Shown here piece by piece: positions 56,498-64,000 of a stretch of DNA of 64,000 nt. Numbering within the stretch: the stretch's first letter is position 1; each line of letters opens with the position of its first letter. The notes under the pieces were generated by a model. The model worked only from the letters and a program-made list of their open reading frames with translations. It searched no databases and was not told the origin of the DNA. The stretch is from the NCBI GenBank assembly GCA_025330725.1, contig JAIWND010000014.1, forward strand, positions 682,001 through 746,000, given 5' to 3'. The position numbers and the translations under genes were made by a program. Origin of the DNA: Chlamydoabsidia padenii (Eukaryota; Mucoromycota; Mucoromycetes; Mucorales; Cunninghamellaceae).

Positions 56498-58075
56498 CTA
56501 CATTTTTTTTACTTCTTCGTTAGATCTATTCTTTGCATTGATGGATTCTTGATACCAATCTGAGCGTAATACGACGACCACCGTCGCCACAGCCACCACC
56601 AATAAAGAGATCATTAGAGCCACCCAAATACCTTGAAGACCCCACTCCATTTGGAAACAGAGAAAAAATCCCAGTGGCAAAGAAGTGACATAGTAAGCAG
56701 CAAGATTAAACCAGGCCCCCACATGTTGGCGACCTTGTCCATTTAACAGCCCATCAGCAATCCCCGCAACATTATCCCCAAAGATAAACACCGCCACCAC
56801 AGGTAGCAGCTCAAATACCGCCTGTACGACATCTTCGTCGTCAGTAAACAAGTAAGCCCAGTGCCGCCGGAAGAAGAAGAGGATCGATGCATTGATAAAC
56901 GCCACTAAGCAAGCCGCCATGAGAGCAACTTTTGCTGCCATATCCGCCTGTTGAGGTCGTTGTGCACCCAATGCATTACCTACCCGATTAGATGCTGTGA
57001 TACCCACCCCAAATGGGATAGTGTAAAAGATTGCGACTGAAGTGACAATAACCGATTGTGCGCCCTGACTAGTTGTACCATCTCCAATCCATCCCGAGGC
57101 CAAAGCGATGATTTCATATGCCCAGTTTTCGCTGCAAATCAAAAGAATACCAGGTATCGCCAGTTTCAATAATGATCCATAAGAATGGAAATCCAGGACA
57201 CAACCAGAGAATTTATCAGATTGTATTACCAGATCATCATCATCATCATCATTCGTATTCACCAGTTGATAGTGCCATTGCCATTTCGGCCACACCTGAG
57301 AGCCATCCACATGTACGATATAACCCACCAGAAGCAAAGCCAATAACCAGTAAGTCAATACCGCTGCGATAGGAGCACCGATAAAACCTAAAGAAGTATG
57401 CCACACCAAGATATAGTTTGCCAGCATATTGAATGGCGCACCCACAAAGAGCACATAGGTTGGGGCACGGAAGAGACCTTGTGCCTGGACCATCTTCTTG
57501 AGAGATTCAAACAAGGCAAATGCAGGAAGACCAAGGATCATCCATCGTACAAATTGCCCAGCCAAATGTGACACTTGAGGTTCTTGTTGAAGCATGAGAA
57601 ACACATCTTGAGCAAACCACCAGAGTGCAAGGATGGGGAAGAAGAGCACCGAGAGAAAGACAAGACAACGCTGGACATGGAGTCCAACTACTTTTTTATC
57701 ACATTGACTGTTGGTGAAGGATTGAGAGCATAAAGTATCCAAGCATAATGTCGTACCCATTACCGTGGACAGACCTGTCACAGTTACAAACATAGAAGCC
57801 AAGGACGCAGCAGCAAGTTCAGTAGCGCCCTAATAAAAATAAATAAAAAAAAGAAAAAGAAAAGGAAGAAAGTGTCTTTATTAGTATATTATGCCCAGGA
57901 TATAGTGATTACTTACCAAATGACCAGCACTAATAACAGAGACGCTTTGAAGGCTGTTTTGTAAAAGATAGGTAATCACCAAAGGTACCGCATTCTTCAA
58001 AAGCCAGATCGACTCTTGTCGAAAAGAGGCTGTATGGTGTTTGACATGAGCTAAAGGTATCAGTGTTGTATCCAT
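56498..58075 (-). CDS. MATE family efflux transporter
   Basis: Exons on the minus strand: 58075-57917 and 57829-56498; 496 aa with about 12 hydrophobic spans in two halves. MATE signatures: NAVPLVITYLLQNSL in span 1, ISAGHLGATELAAASLA, TALDTLCSQ-like TLCLDTLCSQSFT, the second-half GVGITASNRVGNALGA and GIADGLLNGQGRQHVGA. A charged loop with six Asp (about 250-256) joins the halves. MATE proteins export cationic drugs or metabolites with H+ or Na+ antiport, in the plasma or vacuolar membrane. The closest well-known fungal relatives are Erc1 and Ycr061-type proteins; the substrate is unknown. It lies at the edge of the repeat island but has normal gene structure. Confidence 0.94.
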
Positions 58076-58887
58076 TCTTTAGTGTCGCCTGTGTTATTTT
58101 CCAAGATCAATCGTTTGGCAGTAGGATCTAGGTAGGATTGATTAAACTGTGTTTGTTTTTTTTGCAGTTATTGTTATTGTTGTTGTTGCTGTAGTATAAA
58201 GTGAAGGTGGTAGTATGTTTTTGCATCAAATGGATTCAGAGCCCAATAAAACAAACGAAGAATGATCAAACAAAAGAAAGAAAGGAAAAAAAAAAAAAAA
58301 AGTTCGAAACAAACGCAAAACCAACCCACTTATTCAAATCCCGCCTCCGCCGAGCTCCATAAATCCAGGTACATGGTATTGTTCAAGTATTGTGATTCAT
58401 AGTTCATAGTCATATTCAGGACATGGTTATGAATGATGGTCAATACATCAAGTTGTATCTAGATTATATACTAGAGTCATAAGTTTGTGCTTCCAAATTA
58501 AGCCATTTCCACAAAAAGTCAATTATTCATCGATTGATCAAGTGAGCTTTATTAAAAAAAAAAAAAAAAACGGCAAAGAAAACAAGGTACAAGAAGAAAG
58601 AAAGAGAGAGAAGAGTAATCAAATGGAGATGGAGAGAATAGATAAGGTTTAAATGCACTAGAGTAAAAAAAAAAGGGAGGAGGGTGACAGAGTCTAGATA
58701 CAGTGAAGGTAACAAGAGTATAAAAACGGTATTAAAAGGGGGAAACATGTAAAAGGGAGATCATAAATAAATAAGGCAAATAAAAAAATAAAAAAAAGGG
58801 AATCCATGAAGAGAAGATAGACAAGTCGATCATAAATAAACACAAAAGAAGAAGAGAAGAGGAAGAGAGACGAATGATTGGTCAAAA
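58076..58887. other. Intergenic between MATE and bHLH genes (MATE promoter)
   Basis: ATTCAAATCCCGCC is at 58333-58346, 258 bp upstream of the MATE start. AG-rich and poly(A) tracts fill 58550-58880. No gene is seen. Confidence 0.4.
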
Positions 58888-58946
58888 TTAAAAGGTACAC
58901 ATCTTTTCCATTGCCTGTCGCTGTAAAACACCATGTTGGAATCTAT

Positions 58947-58977
<31 letters not shown>

Positions 58978-60317
58978 TTAGTTTATATTATATTGTTGAT
59001 CACTATTACATACTTTTTCAGGTTATCATTTTCTTGTACTAGGCGTTCGACTTCAGAGAGCAAGTCGGTTTGTATCGATTTTAGATGTTGCAAATGTTGA
59101 ACAGCTAAAGATAATGATCAAGTAGTTAGTCGATCTGTCCTTTTTTTTTAATTTTATGCTTTCCCTCCCTCCCCCACTTACTTCTTGTTAGTAAAGCCGC
59201 CTTGCTCATTTTCTTGTTATTGCATCCAGGTAAATGTTTTCGCAATTCATCGAATCCATCTTTGATTTGAGCGCGTCGTTTCTGTTCAGATTGAATATGG
59301 ATTTGACGACGAAGTTCGGCATTACAAACACCTTGTCTATAAAAACAACATAAAGATGAGTTACACTAGTTGAGCAGTCGTCATTTTTACTTACCCATCA
59401 TCCATGGTATCCAAATCATCGGCATCCAAATCATCATCTGATTCATTCATCACTTCTTGTTGCTTCTTGACACGTTTCACCTGTTTTGTCGAATGATCCT
59501 GAGATGAGTGAGAAGATTCAGCTTTATCTTGTGTTGCTGATGAAGGTGATTGAGAAGGTCGTTTACGTTTGTTGCGTTTAGCGTCCATCTTTCGTTCGTA
59601 GGTTTCCTTTGAGTATTCCAAGAATTCGGTGTGATAGAATTCCATGGGAATCGAATTAGCCCGAGCAATGGTTTCCTTCACACGCGCAGTGGTCGCATTG
59701 GAAAAGGTAGAAGGGACGAGTGGGTTGATAATAGGTGATGATGAGTTGGTGGTATTATCAATAGCTTGAGATATAATGATATGATTGGTCGTATAAGGAA
59801 TACAATTGTTGGTGGTAGATGATGATGATGAAGTGGTGGTGGATGTAGATGAAGAAGGTGGTGTAGGTGGTGATGATGTTGAATATATGGAATCAGGACT
59901 GTTTGGATGAGTATGTTGTTGTTGTTGAATAAGCCCTTGAGGATCGTAATATCCAGTTTGATCAAATCGACTAGTGGTAGCAGAATACATGGATGGATAC
60001 ACCATTGGGATTTGCTGGAATGCATATTCTATGTGTAGATCAATATAATTAAGTTATTTTTAGTCTCTTTACATCCCCCCCCCTCGTACCCCCACCCCTT
60101 GAACCTTTTACTACCCAACTCCTTCTTATAATCACGCATGTTCTTTTTTTTTTTTTGTATTACCTTGATACGCATATTGTTGAGTGGAATCATTATATGA
60201 GACAGGTGGTGAAGGGTTCATGTCGTTAGGACTTGACATTTTATGGACAATGGAGGAGCCGATATTCACCATATAGTCGTATTGATTGGAGTTGGTAGAT
60301 AAAGAGAGTTCGCTCAT
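58888..60317 (-). CDS. bHLH-zip transcription factor (Mlx/Myc-like, class B)
   Basis: Exons on the minus strand: 60317-60164, 60028-59395, 59336-59182, 59104-59014, 58942-58888; 362 aa. The C-terminal bHLH begins at about 271: LRRQIHIQSEQKRRAQIKDG. H276, E280 and R284 have the H-E-R spacing of class B factors that bind CACGTG. The loop LPGCNNKKMSKAALLTR is followed by helix 2 and a short leucine zipper (LQHLKSIQTDLLSEVERL). Upstream lie a nuclear-localisation-like KRNKRKRPS, a KQVKRVKKQ cluster, an acidic patch (ESDDDLDADDLD) and low-complexity Gln/Ser/Thr. The target pathway cannot be told from sequence. The bHLH is split by two introns. One intron contains an (AG)n run at 58951-58976. Confidence 0.9.
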
Positions 60318-61877
60318 GATGATAGAAAAGGTTAATGGTTATTGATATAAGAGTGAAGGATATAATAGAGTGTTGATATAAAAAGGATAGACTGGGGCTG
60401 AATATCAGAAGGTACAGATGTGTAAAGGAAGGTAGAGTAATAAAAAAAAAAAGTATGAATGAAAGGAAAGGGTGGATAGTGGATTTGTTGAATGTAAGAA
60501 GAAGAGAAAGAAAAAAGGGAACATTCAACTTTCTTTTTTTTTTTTATGGCGACGAAAATTTTTTTTCTCTTGGTGGTACTCTTTTGTGCGACAGCATTCA
60601 GTTTTTACGGCCAATCGGGACTTGAAAGTCAAAAAGGGGCCACTTACTCCCAGCATGAACTCGATCATCTCCAAGTTGATTCCATAGGTCAATCTAGACA
60701 ATGGAGCCAATATCATCATTGTGCCAAGTTGGCTCCATCTTTTTTCTTCCACCGATTATGCACGGCATTGTAGCACATGAAGCCTATACATGTTAATAGG
60801 GTCAATGGAGAACAAGGTCATCCAATGTGTGTGTGTGTGTGTGTGTGAAAAGAAAACCTAAAAACAAAAGACCCAAGGTTCATGCTTTTAATAGATCTAT
60901 TAGACTATGTCAAGTTATTACAATCTAATAGGAGAGAGTGAAAGAAACGCCCCAATCGGAGTTTATGCATAAATCGGGATTTGATTATTAACAGCATCAT
61001 GAATGCTATCATACCCTCTTTTTATCCGAAAGGTTATACTTACAAAGTTGAAACATATTCAAAAAAAATGTTTTCAGTACCATCTTCAGATGCTGATACT
61101 GTCGAATTTACACTTTACTAGGTCATACGGATCAGAAGATGAGGTGGCAGGAGTCGTCCCCAGCGCATCCAAGAGACAACAGAAATAGTCACTTTTTCCT
61201 CTTTTCCTTCTCCTTTTTACTCCCTCTCTCCTTGGCCTGTCACACATAGATACATACGTTTTCTCTCGTCCGCTAAATTTACCCCCGATACAATAGCGTA
61301 ATGTAAAAACGACGGTTGTCGATCTTGCATTAACATTATTCAAACCCAGAACATGGCTAATATATGTATTTACTGTTTTGGCAGGATTGGGTCGATCCAA
61401 AGCAAAAGGAGTGCTACACAGTGAATCAAAAAATAGCTTTTTAACCAAGATAAAGCTGCTGTGTATAAAACCCATCCTCTTATGTAATCAGCAAAAATGT
61501 AAATGATAAACAGACAGGGAATGTGAATGAAGGAGAGACGAACAAGACCCAAAGCTGGAAATTGAGTGGGATACATACCCCTTGATTCTATTCTATGAAA
61601 GTTCACTCCTTAAATGTCATATATAGCAGACTTGGTATGTTGTTTAAAGTAAAAGGATGCATAGCTGGATGTTAAAATGATTACAACAGTCGTTTTTTTC
61701 ATCGCTGTGTGAGAGCATGGAATGAAAAAGGGTGCAAGTGTTTTATGCGGGCGCGGACCTTTGTGTTCAAACCCCGACTACCCCCACCCCTTTAAAGATT
61801 TTTTTTTTTTTTTTTTTCAATTCCCACCTTTTTCTTTCTTTTTCCTCATCCTTGTTTAAATGCATAAAGTCTAAATC
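60318..61877. other. Divergent intergenic region, 1.56 kb
   Basis: CGGGATTT is at 60975-60982, and GTTCAAACCCCGAC (a near variant) at 61765-61778. A minus-strand open frame at 61086-61475 (129 codons; C-terminal SSDPYDLVKCKFDS) has no recognised domain. TG repeats lie at 60832-60848. A T run at 61799-61817 leads into the next start codon. Confidence 0.4.
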
Positions 61878-63300
61878 ATGGAATTCAAAAAACTATTCAC
61901 CAAAGTCCACGACAAGGTTTCCAACACTGATTCCTTCTCTCCTTCACCAAAACAACTGCGACCCATAAAGGATAGAAAAACCAACCACCATACTCCATTA
62001 ACAAAGTGGCGTGGCAAATGGGGGGATGTCTCACGACCACGTTTCTTTTCCAATAACCATTCCAAAAAAAACAATGACACCATTATGAGCAACAAGGAAC
62101 TTCCATCACCACCAGCACTTTTACAATTACCTTGCGAACCAACCATCACCTTGTCAAGAAGCCCAATTCAACGCCCACGACCTCATTCTACTATCGACAC
62201 CAATTCCAGTATATCCACCCTCGACCAACAGCAACCAACTAGTTACACACCAGCACCAGTACGATCAAAACAATATCAACAACAACAATATAAAAGGCTC
62301 TCCGTGCCTTATGTGGTGGATCATTTACGGTCACCTTATGATACAACAACATACTCTTCTGACGACTATGATGACGCTGGCTCGTTTTACAATATCCCGG
62401 TTTTCAATCTACCTCCCAAACGACGGGTGACTTGGTATGTCCCTAAACTCATGGATGATGATACCACTGACTATTCTATGGAACAAGACTCTTTGACCTC
62501 TGCTTCTACATCGATATCCTCTTCTTCTCTTGATGGTATGACAATAAAAACAGGTAATAGTAATGGATTTAATGAAATTCAGTGGCGTTTCAGGGGTAAA
62601 CTGATTGTTTTATGATCACTTGATTAGGTTTATCACTACTGGTGGATGTAAAAGGCAACCTTCCCATCAATGAAACATCACAACAAGACAATGGTAAAAG
62701 GGAAAAAAAGAATATGCTGTTACATTTTTTGAAAAAGTGACTAAATAACCGACCTCCTTTTTATTATTATGTAGTATCAGCAAATAAAGACGATCATCCG
62801 ATTTCCATGACTAATTGCCAAGGTAAACTAAAACAAAAACACAACAACAACAACAACAACAACAACAAAAAAAAAGGAGTATAATTGTCTCACATCCTTC
62901 CCTATCAGAAAATTCCACTCACTATGATTTAGTTGTCTTGAATGTATCGAATACGATGATGACGATGCGGGAACATCAGTTGGAGCTACAAATGACCAAG
63001 ACACGAATTGAAAATCAGCGACTAGGACAACAAATCGATGATATGATCAAAGGGACATCGACAACACAACAACAACTTGTAGAAGAAAACGATCGACTGG
63101 AAAATCAAATCCAACAACTACTACAACAACAACATATGATTCGATCTAGTTTGACTAGTGATGATTCCTGCTGGCGGGACGAACAAGAAGCGTTACGACA
63201 TACTCGGGCTCAGCTTGGTTTGGTGGAATACTTGGAAGGTGAACCTGATGTGATGGCCGCTCTTAATCGATTCAAAAAACTATTAACGTCTTCCTGTTGA
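61878..63300 (+). CDS. Uncharacterised protein with C-terminal coiled coil
   Basis: Exons 61878-62553, 62628-62693, 62775-62822, 62909-63300; 393 aa, phases agree. The N-terminal half starts MEFKKLFTKVHDKV and is rich in Ser/Pro/Asp and basic patches, with a RRVTWYVPKLMDDD segment. The C-terminal 130 residues form heptads (ELQMTKTRIENQRLGQQ, QLVEENDRLENQIQQLLQQQ) and end in an EYLEGEPDVMAALNRFKKL helix. This looks like a dimeric scaffold, possibly cytoskeletal or polarity related. No catalytic motif or named family is recognised. An intron between exons 3 and 4 contains an AACAAC run. Confidence 0.7.
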
Positions 63301-64000
63301 TGATCAGCATTCTTCCCGTCTCTTTTACGTAGTGATGTTAGGATGAGAATAATGATGGTATGTAGATTAGACTGCGAATAGGTACATAGCTTGATGCCTT
63401 TTTACTATAATAAAGGAATTGCTTTTTTTTTATGTTAACGACTTGGTTATGGGGATGAAAAAGAAATGAATGTATAAAAGAGAACGGGGGGGTTTATCTT
63501 TAGGCACCACTGGTACTACACACACGGAGGGCTTCGGATTTACTGGAACGCAGGGTCGTTTTTGGATAAAGTGGCGCTAACAAAAGAAAAAAAAAATAGT
63601 GGAAGGGGGACTAAAAATGGTCACTGCACTGCTCTTATCACTTTGCATATCGGTTTTTTCTTCAACTTGGATCATATTGGGTTCGAGAAACTGTCTAGTT
63701 TGACATGTTCTATGAACCATATGGAAAAAAAAAAAACGTTTTGATCTCCGCGCCTGCAATTTCGGCATAAAAGGAGAATGAAGGAAACACAGGGTTGACG
63801 TTTTTTTTTTAAACCTTTTTAATGCAAAATGATAGGATTTGATAGGAGATAGTGATGACTTCATTTGAGCGTCTTTTTACGAAAGACAACAGAGATGTTT
63901 AGCATGATAAGGAATCGGGGCTTGAAATACAAATCCCGCCCGCTGTCAGAGTTTAACTGAAAACTATGCTGTCCTCGGCATGTCTATTTCGGTCCTTTAT
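63301..64000. other. Intergenic to window end
   Basis: AATAAAGG near 63409 is a candidate poly(A) signal for the coiled-coil gene. AAATCCCGCC is at 63931-63940. No gene is seen before the window ends. Confidence 0.4.

Noticed and set aside
60546..60773. 75-codon ORF starting MATKIFFLLVV, looking like a signal peptide
   Set aside because: The signal-like part comes from a T-rich tract and the rest is not protein-like. It lies in the upstream region of the bHLH gene.
61086..61475. 129-codon minus-strand frame
   Set aside because: No recognisable motif and no splice context. Kept only as a remark under the intergenic entry.

Overview
This 64 kb window is nuclear DNA from a filamentous fungus. 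Nearly every gene has several short introns (about 50-100 nt) with GT..AG ends, pyrimidine tracts and ACTAAC/CTAAT-like branch points. Intergenic DNA is AT-rich with long homopolymer runs. The gene set (chitin deacetylase, secreted GH47 mannosidase, Ctk1-type CTD kinase, Rvs167-type amphiphysin, BAR-PH-ArfGAP-ankyrin protein, WD-propeller inositol 5-phosphatase) suggests an early-diverging mould, most likely Mucoromycota/Mucorales. That placement is inference. All gene models were read by eye from splice sites with codon phase checked across every junction; none has been checked against transcripts.

Layout. 0-9 kb: 3' end of a SCAMP gene, a peroxisomal ABCD half-transporter, a Cti6-like PHD-finger protein and a GPI-anchored chitin deacetylase. 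9.8-10.9 kb: a repeat cluster with a long inverted pair. 11-24 kb: ELMO-domain protein (-), aldo/keto reductase, WD/IPPc/UBA inositol 5-phosphatase, a second aldo/keto reductase, GH47 alpha-mannosidase (-). 24-27 kb: gene-poor, with more repeat copies. 27-37 kb: WW/Gly-His protein (-), Ubp2-type deubiquitinase (-), then chaperonin genes CCT4 (-) and CCT5 (+) head to head over a 192-bp shared promoter. 37-51 kb: CTK1/CDK12-type kinase, BAR-PH-ArfGAP-ANK, IMP dehydrogenase (-), amphiphysin, an N-terminally lipidated-looking methyltransferase, HIS5 (-). 51.3-56.5 kb: repeat-rich, gene-poor island with coding relics. 56.5-64 kb: MATE transporter (-), bHLH-zip factor (-), coiled-coil protein (+).

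There is no metabolic cluster. The genes are mostly housekeeping: protein folding, membrane trafficking and curvature, phosphoinositides, purine and histidine synthesis, transcription control, wall and glycan processing. The most unusual structure is a family of about 237-bp repeats bounded by CAAATCCCG. It occurs as tandem units, singletons and a large inverted pair. The same 8-mer AAATCCCG also occurs alone, 18 times in all and never in coding sequence, often in gene upstream regions. It resembles a Pol III B box/TFIIIC site and may mark a SINE-like family or a widely used regulatory element.
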